64,000 bases of DNA from NCBI RefSeq assembly GCF_020171985.1, contig NZ_JAIVAL010000012.1, positions 62,001-126,000 on the forward strand, written 5' to 3'. The translations under genes were made by a program, and so were the position numbers. Source of the stretch: Halobacillus halophilus. Its GTDB lineage: Bacteria; Bacillota; Bacilli; Bacillales; Halobacillaceae. Below are positions 42,150 to 50,935 of this stretch, in pieces. The notes under the pieces are model-generated. The model was not told where the DNA came from. It did not search any database and saw only the letters and a program-made list of their open reading frames with translations. Numbering within the stretch: the stretch's first letter is position 1; every line of letters begins with the position of its first letter.

Positions 42150-42361
42150 ATGCGCTGCGGAGAGCTATGTGTCCCCGTACAGGCTTTTATCGGATTAACG
42201 TCTGTGCACCTATATTCATGGTGTAAAAACATGTCATATTATTCAATTAAACGTCTTTTTGTAACCGTTTTCCTAATCGTGGAGGAATTGAACGTAAACA
42301 GCGAGAATCATTCTATTAGAAAATGATTTCCCTTCAGGATGAAACTAATTAGGAGGCTATG

Positions 42362-43510
42362 ATGAAAGCAGGTTACATAAAAGAAGAGCATGAGATTTTG
42401 CGAAAGTCATTGCGCCAATTTCTGGAGAAAGAAGCTTATCCATACTTTAAGGAGTGGGAAAAACAAAAAGCCATACCAAGGTCCTTTTGGAAAAAACTTG
42501 GGCAACAAGGATATCTATGTCCGTGGCTCGATGAAGAGTATGGCGGATTCAATGCTGACTTTGGTTACTCTGTAATTATTAATGAAGAGATGGAAAGAGT
42601 GGGGACAGGATTAATTGGCATTGGTCTGCACAACGATATCGTCGTTCCCTATTTATCCGCTTACGGGACCGAGGATCAAAAGAAAAGGTGGCTTTCGAAA
42701 TGTACGACTGGAGAATGTGTCACCGCTATTGCTATGACTGAGCCAGGTGCGGGTTCAGACCTGGCAGCTGTAAAGACTTCTGCTCAGAAGACAGAGGACC
42801 ACTATATATTAAATGGGGAAAAGACGTTTATTACCAATGGTACCTATGCCGATTTAGTCCTGGTTGTGTGCAAGACGGATCCAAAAGCTTCCCCAGCCCA
42901 TAAGGGAATCAGTTTAATTGTAGTAGAGAAAGACACTCCGGGCTTTACCAGAGGAAAACAACTTGAAAAAGTGGGACTGCACAGTCAGGATACGTCTGAA
43001 CTTATTTTCGAAGACGCTAAAGTACCGACTTCCAATCTGTTAGGGAAAGAAGGAGAGGGTTTCTATTATCTGATGAATCAGCTTCAGCAGGAACGGCTGA
43101 TCGTAGGAATTGGAGCCATTGCTGCCTGTGAGCGAATGCTTGAACTTACGATCCAATATGTAAAAGAACGCCAGGCATTCGGGAGGTCGATCGCTTCTTT
43201 TCAAAATACTCAGTTCAAACTGGCTGAAATGCAGACGGAAGTTGAAATAGGCCGCACCTTTCTCGATCGAACAATAGAAGCTCATATGCAGGCAGAAGAT
43301 GTGGTAAAACAGGTTTCCATGGCCAAATGGTGGACAACCGAACTTGTGAAAAAAGTGGCACTTGAATGTATGCAATTGCACGGAGGCTATGGATATATGG
43401 AAGAGTATGAAATAGCCAGAAGGTTCCGTGACGCACCAGTCACAGCTATTTATGCAGGCACGAATGAAGTCATGAAATCGATCATTGCGAAGAAAATGGG
43501 ACTCGTTTAG
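42362..43510 (+). CDS. Acyl-CoA dehydrogenase
   Basis: FAD-dependent acyl-CoA dehydrogenase of 382 residues, the first oxidation step of beta-oxidation or branched-chain catabolism. The family signatures are AIAMTEPGAGSDLAAVKT (about 128-145) and QLHGGYGYMEEYEIARRFRD near the C-terminus. The catalytic Glu is probably in YAGTNEVMKSII. It opens a four-gene operon (dehydrogenase, thiolase, SDR, CoA ligase). I prefer ATG 42362, five bases after GGAGG, over ATG 42359. Chain-length preference cannot be told. Confidence 0.93.
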   Translation: MKAGYIKEEHEILRKSLRQFLEKEAYPYFKEWEKQKAIPRSFWKKLGQQGYLCPWLDEEYGGFNADFGYSVIINEEMERVGTGLIGIGLHNDIVVPYLSAYGTEDQKKRWLSKCTTGECVTAIAMTEPGAGSDLAAVKTSAQKTEDHYILNGEKTFITNGTYADLVLVVCKTDPKASPAHKGISLIVVEKDTPGFTRGKQLEKVGLHSQDTSELIFEDAKVPTSNLLGKEGEGFYYLMNQLQQERLIVGIGAIAACERMLELTIQYVKERQAFGRSIASFQNTQFKLAEMQTEVEIGRTFLDRTIEAHMQAEDVVKQVSMAKWWTTELVKKVALECMQLHGGYGYMEEYEIARRFRDAPVTAIYAGTNEVMKSIIAKKMGLV

Positions 43511-43522
43511 GAGGCAGGGAAT

Positions 43523-44683
43523 ATGAAAGAAGTAGTTATCGTGGAAGCGGTTCGTACTCCGGTTGGAAAGAGAAATGGTGTATTAAGTGGGAAACGACCG
43601 GATGAACTTTTTGCGTTAGTTCTGAAGGAACTAATCGAACGGAGCCAGATAGATCCGAAGGAAGTAGAAGACGTCATTGCAGGCTGTGTATCGCAGGTAG
43701 GTGAGCAGGCGGGGGATATAGCCAGGATTTCAGCGCTGATGGCTGGATTTCCACTGGAGGTCCCCGGAGTAACGATAGACCGTCAGTGCGGGTCGAGCCA
43801 GCAGGCCGTCCATTTTGCTTCCCAGGCCATTGCCTGTGGGGATATGGACGTAGTTATTGCCGGAGGAGTAGAAAGCATGTCACGTGTTCCTATGTTTTCC
43901 AATATGCAAGGAAGCAAGTATAGTGAACTGCTTACCGGAAAGTATGACATGATCAACCAGGGTCTGTCCGCAGAACGTATTGCAGAAAAGTGGGAAATAT
44001 CGAAGGAAGAATTGGATGCTTATGCTGCTTCCAGTCACGAAAGAGCCTTAAATGCGATTAAAAAAGGATATTTCGAAAGAGAAACGATGCCAGTGGTGGG
44101 AACGAATGAGCAGGGAGAGTCCATTAAGGTGGATGTGGATCAGGGACCAAGGCCGGGCACCACAACAGCTACTCTTTCTCAGCTGAAGCCCGCTTTTAAA
44201 GAAGACGGAATCATTACGGCTGGAAATTCAAGTCAGATTAGTGATGGAGCAGCTGCCCTTTTATTAATGTCGCGTGAAAAGGCGGAAGAACTAGGTGTGC
44301 AGCCTAAATTTAGAATTGTTGCCCGGTCCGTAGTAGGATCCGATCCAACACTGATGTTGACGGGACCCGTTCCTGCCACGCAAAAAGTGGTACAAAAAGC
44401 CGGGCTTAGCCTCGATGACATCGATCTATTTGAAGTCAATGAAGCTTTTGCGTCCGTGCCTTTATTCTGGATGAAGGAAACAAAGGTGGAACATGCCCGG
44501 TTAAATGTAAATGGAGGAGCTATCGCTCTCGGTCATCCTTTAGGTGCAACAGGAGCTAAACTCATGACTAGTTTACTTCATGAATTGGAGCGTATCGGGG
44601 GGCGATATGGATTGCTTGCGATATGTGAAGGATTGGGAATGGCCAATGGCACCATTATTGAACGACTGGAGATGCAGGAATGA
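43523..44683 (+). CDS. Thiolase (acetyl-CoA C-acyltransferase)
   Basis: Thiolase of 386 residues that cleaves 3-ketoacyl-CoA (or condenses acetyl-CoA). The nucleophilic cysteine lies in VTIDRQCGSSQQA (about 89). NEAFASVPLFW, the histidine in GGAIALGHPLGATG and the second cysteine in AICEGLGMANGTII complete the active site. It follows the acyl-CoA dehydrogenase by 12 bases and overlaps the SDR gene by four, so these act together in fatty-acid breakdown. Confidence 0.94.
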   Translation: MKEVVIVEAVRTPVGKRNGVLSGKRPDELFALVLKELIERSQIDPKEVEDVIAGCVSQVGEQAGDIARISALMAGFPLEVPGVTIDRQCGSSQQAVHFASQAIACGDMDVVIAGGVESMSRVPMFSNMQGSKYSELLTGKYDMINQGLSAERIAEKWEISKEELDAYAASSHERALNAIKKGYFERETMPVVGTNEQGESIKVDVDQGPRPGTTTATLSQLKPAFKEDGIITAGNSSQISDGAAALLLMSREKAEELGVQPKFRIVARSVVGSDPTLMLTGPVPATQKVVQKAGLSLDDIDLFEVNEAFASVPLFWMKETKVEHARLNVNGGAIALGHPLGATGAKLMTSLLHELERIGGRYGLLAICEGLGMANGTIIERLEMQE

Positions 44684-45447
44684 TCCGTGAAGAAATCGTA
44701 GCGATTGTCACAGGCGGAGCCTCCGGTTTAGGAGAAGCAGTAGTTCGAAGTATAGTAGAGAACGGCGGGCGGGCCGTTATTGCCGATCAGGATACCGAAA
44801 GAGGAAGGAAGCTTGCTCAATCGTTAGGAGAAGCAGCTATATTTACTAACACAGATGTGACTTCTTCTGAGCAAGCGAAACAGCTCATCGACCAGGCATG
44901 CCGCGCTTTTGGCAAGGTCAACGTTCTTGTCAATTGTGCGGGCATTGCAGCTGGGGAAAAGGTGATTGGGAAGCAGGGAATTCATAAGTTGGAATCCTTT
45001 TCGAAGGTGGTTGAAGTAAATCTAATAGGCACATTTAATATGATTCGGCTGGCTGCTGAGCAGATGCAGCACAACCTGCCGAATGAAAAAGGGGAGTGCG
45101 GTGTCATTGTGAATACTGCATCTATTGCAGCGTATGATGGACAGGTCGGACAGTCCGCCTATAGCGCTTCTAAGAGCGGGGTGATCGGGATGACTCTACC
45201 CATTTCAAGAGAGCTTGCAGAGCACGGGATAAGGGTGATGACGATTGCTCCAGGATTGTTTGATACTCCTATGTTCAGTCAGCTTCCAGAGTCGGCACGA
45301 GATTCGCTGGGAAAGATGACACCTTTTCCTAAACGACTCGGCATGCCTGAAGAATTCAGCCAGCTGGTTCTTAGTATATTGGATAACGTCATGTTAAATG
45401 GGGAGGTGATCCGTCTCGACGGAGCAGTGAGGATGCCGGCAAAGTAG
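44680..45447 (+). CDS. Short-chain dehydrogenase (3-hydroxyacyl-CoA dehydrogenase type 2-like)
   Basis: NAD(P)-dependent SDR of 255 residues. The cofactor motif is TGGASGLGEAV (about 11-21), then NVLVNCAGIA, the catalytic serine in VNTASIAAYDG, and YSASK. The sequence (ASIAAYDGQVGQSAYSASK, then FDTPMFSQLPE) resembles type-II hydroxyacyl-CoA dehydrogenases, which fits its place between a thiolase and an acyl-CoA ligase. The start overlaps the thiolase stop. Confidence 0.9.
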   Translation: MIREEIVAIVTGGASGLGEAVVRSIVENGGRAVIADQDTERGRKLAQSLGEAAIFTNTDVTSSEQAKQLIDQACRAFGKVNVLVNCAGIAAGEKVIGKQGIHKLESFSKVVEVNLIGTFNMIRLAAEQMQHNLPNEKGECGVIVNTASIAAYDGQVGQSAYSASKSGVIGMTLPISRELAEHGIRVMTIAPGLFDTPMFSQLPESARDSLGKMTPFPKRLGMPEEFSQLVLSILDNVMLNGEVIRLDGAVRMPAK

Positions 45448-45510
45448 GGGTTCACGAGAGGGTTCTGAAAAATGTGTTTTATAAAAATCATATAAAAGGA
45501 GTCGATCAAA

Positions 45511-47067
45511 GTGGGAGCAACATTACGTAGCATGTTTGAACAGACGGCAGCGAAATTTCCGAACAAAGAGGGATTAGTGGATCTTCGGTTAGGTACAAGG
45601 TGGACGTTTCAGGAGTGGGATGTTGAAGTAAACCGACTGGCTAATGCCCTTAAGACCTCCGGCGTCGGAAAAGGGGATAAAGTTTCCACCATCCTGTTTA
45701 ATACGGCCGAATTTGCTACAGCCCTTTTTGCCTGTACGAAACTTGGGGCCATCTTCAATCCGATCAACTTCCGGCTGACCTCTAAAGAAATCGAATTTAT
45801 TCTAAAAGATGCAGATCCTAAGGTGGTTCTTTTCGAAAAGGCTGTTGCGGATCGAATTGAGCCGTTGGTACCTGTACTTAGTGATGTAGAGTTATGGTCA
45901 ATCGATGAACATGATCTTGCTTATGCTGTCCATTACTATGATCAATTGATGGATGCTCCGATTGTCCGACCTTCCTGCGATTTAGATGAAACGGATCCCT
46001 ATGCGATCATGTACACTTCAGGTACCACCGGCCTGCCAAAAGGTGTCGTGCACTCACACAGAGATATGATTGATCAGTCTTTAATTATGACCGCCTGCCT
46101 GCAGTTAAACCCAGAGGACCGGGGATTAACCACGGCTCCCATCTTCCACTGTGCTGAACTGCACTGCGCTTTCTTCCCAAGAGTCATGATTGGAAGTACC
46201 AATGTGCTGCTGCACCACTTTGATGCTCCTTCTGTTATTGAAACGATTAAACAGGAACAGATTACGACTCTGTTTGCTGCACCTACCATGTGGAATATGA
46301 TGCTCCAGGAGGATTTCTCTCAGGAGGATTTCCAGACCCTCCGAAAAGGACTGTATGGTGGAGCGCCAATGGCACCCGCTTTAACATTACGACTGCACGA
46401 AGCGATTGGAGTACAGCTTTTGCAGGCTTATGGTATGACGGAGATGGGGCCGGCAATTACTGCTTTAATGGAAGACGAGCAGATTTCCAAAGCTGGATCA
46501 GCGGGCCGCGCTCTCTTAAATCATGAAGTTCGGGTAGTAAGAACGAACGAGCATGGACCATCTGAACCGGAGGCTATCTGCAAACCTGGTGAACGAGGGG
46601 AAATTATTGTACGAGGCCCCAGTATGATGGAGGAGTATTACAACCGACCGGAAGCCACAGAGGAAGCTCTGTATAAAGGGTGGTATCATACGGGAGATAT
46701 TGGCTCGATAGATGATGAGGGTTATTTATGGGTCAGTGATAGGGTTAAAGATATGATTATATCGGGCGGGGAGAATATATATTCCAGAGAGGTAGAGGAT
46801 ACTCTGTTTGAGCACCCTCTCGTACTTGATGCAGCAGTTATTGGAGAACCGGATGAAATATGGGGAGAGCGAGTGGTAGCCTTTATTGTTAAACAAGATG
46901 ACAGCCTTAATGAACAAACCCTTGATGAGTTCTGTACCTCCAGTAACCGGCTCGCCCGGTATAAGCGACCCAGACGCTATGAGTTTGTAGATGAGCTTCC
47001 GAGAAATGCCAGCGGTAAACTTCAAAAGTTCAAACTAAGAGAAAACTTCAATTTAGTATCGGAGTAG
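45511..47067 (+). CDS. AMP-dependent acyl-CoA synthetase
   Basis: Acyl-adenylate/thioester-forming ligase of 518 residues that activates a fatty acid to its CoA ester. Core motifs are MYTSGTTGLPKGVVHSH (about 166-182), AYGMTEMGPA, YHTGDIGSIDDEGYLW, the hinge DRVKDMIISGGENIY, and the catalytic lysine in NASGKLQKFK near the C-terminus. GTG 45511 follows AAAAGGAGTCG. It ends the operon and would feed substrate to the dehydrogenase encoded first. Confidence 0.93.
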   Translation: MGATLRSMFEQTAAKFPNKEGLVDLRLGTRWTFQEWDVEVNRLANALKTSGVGKGDKVSTILFNTAEFATALFACTKLGAIFNPINFRLTSKEIEFILKDADPKVVLFEKAVADRIEPLVPVLSDVELWSIDEHDLAYAVHYYDQLMDAPIVRPSCDLDETDPYAIMYTSGTTGLPKGVVHSHRDMIDQSLIMTACLQLNPEDRGLTTAPIFHCAELHCAFFPRVMIGSTNVLLHHFDAPSVIETIKQEQITTLFAAPTMWNMMLQEDFSQEDFQTLRKGLYGGAPMAPALTLRLHEAIGVQLLQAYGMTEMGPAITALMEDEQISKAGSAGRALLNHEVRVVRTNEHGPSEPEAICKPGERGEIIVRGPSMMEEYYNRPEATEEALYKGWYHTGDIGSIDDEGYLWVSDRVKDMIISGGENIYSREVEDTLFEHPLVLDAAVIGEPDEIWGERVVAFIVKQDDSLNEQTLDEFCTSSNRLARYKRPRRYEFVDELPRNASGKLQKFKLRENFNLVSE

Positions 47068-47076
47068 CAGCTTATT

Positions 47077-47106
47077 AAAATCCCCGGGAATATTCTCGGG
47101 GATTTT
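47077..47106. terminator. Rho-independent terminator, bidirectional
   Basis: AAAATCCCCG / CGGGGATTTT stem between the converging CoA ligase and ligD genes. Confidence 0.88.
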
Positions 47107-47141
47107 CTTATTTCCCGGGCAATAATCGACAGAAATACAGA

Positions 47142-48911
47142 TTATTTATCGCTTATTACATTTCGCAATTGTTCAATTGGCTGCTCGTGTCTTGCTTTTT
47201 CATAATTAGAAAAAGGACACCCTACTCGCTCAAGGCGTTCCACTACATTGGTAATCGTGAATGAATGAGGATCAAGATTATTGGTTACTTCATACCAGTA
47301 CACAGGGGCGGCAACTGTTGCTTCTTTAGTGGCTCGAGCAGAATAGGGAGCTATTATGGTTTTGCCTTCTGCATGCTGTACATAGTCAATATACAGGCGG
47401 TTTCCCCTTTTCTTTTTGAGCCGTTCAATTGTAAAAAGGTCAGGCTCTTGTTTCACGAGCAGACGCGCAAAAGTTTCGGTCAGCTTCCTGGTTTCTTCAT
47501 AACTCAAAGAACCTTCTGGAATAGGAATATGAACTTGCATACCCTTATTTCCTGAGGTTTTTATGAAACTTTTAATGTGCAGCTTGTCCAAAAGAGGTTT
47601 TAACAGGCTGGCTGCTGATACGGCTAAGTGAAAATGGTTTTGGTCTGGAGGATCCAGGTCAATGACAATTTCATCAGGGAAATATGCCCCCGCTTTTTGA
47701 AAAGGTAGGTGGAGCTCAAGAGTCCCCTGGTTAGCGATCCACATCAGAGACGACAGGTTTTGACAGAGAATATACCTTTCTCCCGCTTCCTCAAATACAT
47801 TCAGGTAATCCGGAGCATGATCAGGAAAGTGTTTTTGATAGAATGATTGCTGATTAATTCCGTCTGGGTAGCGGATTAATGTTATTTTCTTATCTTTTAG
47901 AAAATGTAGAAGATAGGGTGATACCATTCTCATATACACTAAATAGTCCATTTTGGACAGGCCGTTCCATAATTCTTTAGAGAGATTTGTAGCTTCTACT
48001 TGTTCCGGAAAGAGAGACAAATCCCATTTCAGCTTCTGTAAAGTACAGTCGGACGGAGATAGATCAAACCGAAACTGGTGAAATGCTGGCTCTCTCATTT
48101 CACCTTTTTCAGCATTCAAACAATGGATATCAACACATACACTTGGCTCGAGCTCCCACACCTGCTTTTTTCTAGTTCCTTTCTCTTTAAAAAAATTTCG
48201 TAAAGTATGATCTTCTTCAGATGTCATGCCGTGTTTAAAACTCCCCAGAGGATAAAGGCCGTTATTTTCTTCTTCCAAATGAAGCTGGTAGTATCCGTTT
48301 GATTGGTCATAGCTTGTAAGAAATCCGGAAGCAGTTCTCCATTGTTTGGCTTTAAGCCAATGTTTGGATCTTACCCCAGCTTCATAGCGGCTGGTTTTTC
48401 TTTTCGCAATGATTCCTTCTCCGCGATGAAGATGGACAAGATCTTCAACCTCCTTCAGGTCAGTAAATGATTCGACTGCCTGTATGCTGGAATGACGGAG
48501 GGTGTTAAGAATTTTTTCCAGAATATGCTTCCTTTCTATGTAGGATGACTTCTCATCATTCAGGTAGTCAAACGCCATAAAGACAGCGGGTCTCTGCCTG
48601 GCCGACTGCTGAATTTTATCTGCATTTCGTAACCTTCCTCTTTGTTGAAGAGCAGAAAAGCAAGCTTGATAAGGGGTGTTTAAGATGACGAGTTCCCCAT
48701 CCAGCGTAAAAGGGGAGAGATCTGCCTCGATTTTCAACTCGCTGATTTCCGGAAACTGAGCAGTGAAATTTTTGCCATTTCGACTTGTGAGTGTAATGTT
48801 ACCTTCGCTCGCATGTAAAAGTACACGAAACCCGTCATATTTCACTTCATACATCCACTCATCACCTGTAGGAAGAGCTTCCGTTAGCGTCAACAGCATA
48901 GGTTTGACCAT
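47142..48911 (-). CDS. ligD: NHEJ DNA ligase/polymerase LigD
   Basis: Two-domain non-homologous end-joining enzyme of 589 residues. The ATP-dependent ligase comes first, with the adenylated lysine in YEVKYDGFR (K24) and TSRNGKNF, FTLDGELVIL and GIIAKRK motifs. The primase-polymerase domain follows (about 310-589), with VIDLDPPDQ for the metal-binding aspartates and KTSGNKGMQVHIPI. No phosphoesterase domain is present, as in other Bacillus LigD. It diverges from ku across about 100 bp, forming the complete NHEJ pair, which in Bacillus acts mainly in spores. Confidence 0.95.
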   Translation of the reverse strand: MVKPMLLTLTEALPTGDEWMYEVKYDGFRVLLHASEGNITLTSRNGKNFTAQFPEISELKIEADLSPFTLDGELVILNTPYQACFSALQQRGRLRNADKIQQSARQRPAVFMAFDYLNDEKSSYIERKHILEKILNTLRHSSIQAVESFTDLKEVEDLVHLHRGEGIIAKRKTSRYEAGVRSKHWLKAKQWRTASGFLTSYDQSNGYYQLHLEEENNGLYPLGSFKHGMTSEEDHTLRNFFKEKGTRKKQVWELEPSVCVDIHCLNAEKGEMREPAFHQFRFDLSPSDCTLQKLKWDLSLFPEQVEATNLSKELWNGLSKMDYLVYMRMVSPYLLHFLKDKKITLIRYPDGINQQSFYQKHFPDHAPDYLNVFEEAGERYILCQNLSSLMWIANQGTLELHLPFQKAGAYFPDEIVIDLDPPDQNHFHLAVSAASLLKPLLDKLHIKSFIKTSGNKGMQVHIPIPEGSLSYEETRKLTETFARLLVKQEPDLFTIERLKKKRGNRLYIDYVQHAEGKTIIAPYSARATKEATVAAPVYWYEVTNNLDPHSFTITNVVERLERVGCPFSNYEKARHEQPIEQLRNVISDK

Positions 48912-49012
48912 CTTTAAACCTCCTCATTCTTTCCATTAGTTTGGGTTATCCCTGCTCTTTTAAACATATTTTCCCTGCATTCGAGAAAGCTATGGAAAAA
49001 GGAGTGGGCTCT

Positions 49013-49849
49013 ATGCATACAATGTGGAAAGGCACGATTAGCTTTGGGCTTGTTAATATTCCAATTAAGCTTCATGCAGCAACCGAGAATAAGGACATTA
49101 AGCTCAGACAGCTTCACGAAGAATGTAAATCGCCGATTGAATATAAAAAACGGTGCCCGGTTTGTGAAAGAGAAGTAGAAAGTCAGGAAATTGTAAAAGC
49201 TTATGAATATGCTAAGAACAAATTCGTGGTCTTAGATGCGGAAGATCTGGAAACGTTAAAAAAGGAACAGGAAGATAAAGCAGTAGAGATTTTGGACTTT
49301 GTAAAACTTGAAGAAATCGACCCCATTTATTTTGAAAGAAGCTACTATATGTCACCGAACGAGGGCGGGAGCAAAGCCTATGGATTGTTAAGAAAAGCCC
49401 TTACCGACACAGGCAAAATCGGCGTAGCGAAAATTATTATTCGTTCTAAAGAGCAGCTTGCCATTGTGCGCGTTTACCAAAATACGCTGGTTATGGAGAC
49501 CATACATTTTCCGGACGAAGTCCGAGAATCTAAAGATGTTCCTAACGTTCCAGAAGAAACGGAACTAAGCAAAAAAGAAGTAAGTACAGCCGTGACGTTA
49601 ATTGATCAGCTTACGGCAGAGTTTGACCCGGAAAAATATAAGGATGAATACCGTACAGCTCTGCTTGATTTAATTGAAGCGAAAAGAAATAATGAAGAGA
49701 TTACAACAGCTGCGGATAAACCGAAGCCTGATAATGTAACTGATTTGATGGAAGCTTTAGAGAAATCTTTAGAGAAAACAAAAGCGGGAACCAAGAAAAA
49801 GACAACAAAGCGAAAGTCCAGTGCAGGATCAAAGAAGAAAACCTCGTAA
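49013..49849 (+). CDS. ku: DNA end-binding protein Ku
   Basis: Bacterial Ku of 278 residues, a homodimeric ring that binds broken DNA ends and recruits LigD. Conserved start MWKGTISFGLVNIPIKL, a middle with CPVCEREV, and SYYMSPNEGGSKAYGLL. The basic Lys/Thr-rich tail (TKAGTKKKTTKRKSSAGSK) is typical of Bacillus Ku. I start at ATG 49013 behind AAAAAGGAGTGGGC; 24 further codons upstream have no binding site and do not match the family. Confidence 0.95.
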   Translation: MHTMWKGTISFGLVNIPIKLHAATENKDIKLRQLHEECKSPIEYKKRCPVCEREVESQEIVKAYEYAKNKFVVLDAEDLETLKKEQEDKAVEILDFVKLEEIDPIYFERSYYMSPNEGGSKAYGLLRKALTDTGKIGVAKIIIRSKEQLAIVRVYQNTLVMETIHFPDEVRESKDVPNVPEETELSKKEVSTAVTLIDQLTAEFDPEKYKDEYRTALLDLIEAKRNNEEITTAADKPKPDNVTDLMEALEKSLEKTKAGTKKKTTKRKSSAGSKKKTS

Positions 49850-49952
49850 AAAAGGCGTCATAATAGGATTTTGTCGCATGCTTCACCTGTATTTATTCTC
49901 CGGATTGTAGTATAATATATAATAGAATGATTATGGGGCGGAGGGTTTGTTA

Positions 49953-50132
49953 ATGAGTACGCGTACAGAGGAAGAGGCAGAAATTTTGATGCGTCCAGCC
50001 AAAGCATCATTGGCTGTCGAGGGACTGCGCCTCAGCCAAAAGCAAGAGACGCTTGTGAAGAAATGCTTAACCGGTGCCATCACCCATAAGGAATTTATTA
50101 AGAGGGCTTTGGAACTTTCGCGTCATGCCTAA
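49953..50132 (+). CDS. VbhA-like antitoxin of a Fic toxin
   Basis: A 59-residue helical protein directly upstream of, and overlapping, the Fic gene. It holds SLAVEG, which fits the inhibitory motif (S/T)xxxE(G/N) whose glutamate blocks ATP binding in Fic enzymes. It is followed by LSQKQETLVKKCLTGAITHKEF, the pattern of the VbhA antitoxin helix bundle. It should keep the Fic enzyme inactive by forming a tight complex. GGCGGAGGGTTTG precedes ATG 49953. Confidence 0.85.
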   Translation: MSTRTEEEAEILMRPAKASLAVEGLRLSQKQETLVKKCLTGAITHKEFIKRALELSRHA

Positions 50133-50721
50133 TTCCCGATACGGCAGTGGGTCTTCCCGTTATTACTACCGGGATTCTACGGTTCTGATTAACCATTATG
50201 ATATTATGGATGACAATCAGTTACAGAGCATGGAAACGATTCTTTCTACCCAGCGATTAGCTGAATTACAGGCATTCCCTGCCCAGGGTGATTTTGATTT
50301 ACGCCATTTGCAAAAGATTCATACGTATCTATTTGGGGATTTGTATCCATTTGCCGGGGAAATAAGGACTGAAAACATAACCAAAGATGGGTTTTCCTTT
50401 GCTCAAGCACGCTTTATTAGAGAAGCTGCGGGGCCATTGTTTGAAGCATTAGCGAAAGAAAACTGGGAACATATGGAACGGGAACAGCTCGCTGATGCTC
50501 TTGCTTATTATATGGCTGAGTTAAATGTCCTTCATCCTTTTCGAGAAGGAAATGGCCGTGCACTCCGTGAGTTTATCCGCTGTCTGGCCTTAGAAGCGAA
50601 ATTCGATCTTGATTGGTCTGTGCTCCCGAGAGAACGGATTTTGGAAGCAAGCATCGAGTCTGTCCATGACACCTGTATGCTTAGACGAGTGATTGAAGAA
50701 TCGTTAAGTAAAAAGAATTAA
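50125..50721 (+). CDS. Fic-domain AMP-transferase (class I toxin)
   Basis: A 198-residue Fic protein that transfers AMP from ATP to target proteins. The full active-site motif HPFREGNGRALREF is present (about residue 136), with the flap region GEIRTENITKDGF and YPFAGE. The start ATG 50125 overlaps the antitoxin stop by eight bases, so translation is coupled; the longer reading from 50074 lies inside the antitoxin gene. With the SLAVEG antitoxin in trans this is a class I Fic pair, like VbhA-VbhT. The target (often DNA gyrase/topoisomerase IV in related systems) is unknown. Confidence 0.9.
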   Translation: MPNSRYGSGSSRYYYRDSTVLINHYDIMDDNQLQSMETILSTQRLAELQAFPAQGDFDLRHLQKIHTYLFGDLYPFAGEIRTENITKDGFSFAQARFIREAAGPLFEALAKENWEHMEREQLADALAYYMAELNVLHPFREGNGRALREFIRCLALEAKFDLDWSVLPRERILEASIESVHDTCMLRRVIEESLSKKN

Positions 50722-50728
50722 CTTATCC

Positions 50729-50765
50729 GCCTCCGGCTTTTATAAAGCTGGAGGCTTTATTTTAT
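50729..50765 (+). terminator. Rho-independent terminator
   Basis: GCCTCCGGCTTT / AAGCTGGAGGC stem (one mismatch), then a T-rich run; after the fic gene. Confidence 0.82.
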
Positions 50766-50935
50766 CTCAAAACACACACATTCCCTGTGTTTTTTGCTAG
50801 AGTACTCCAGAACATGGGAAGTAGCTTTTTTTACAGGAATTTGGAGTTATTTGGGGTTTGAATAAAGTTGGAAATGGGCGTAGCCTGTTGTAGGACTAAT
50901 GAAAAGAAAGATATTTATTGAGGAGGATCCGTCAA

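Noticed and set aside
42111-42326. 71-codon frame after the HAD phosphatase gene
   Set aside because: It begins inside a strong terminator hairpin and has no ribosome binding site.
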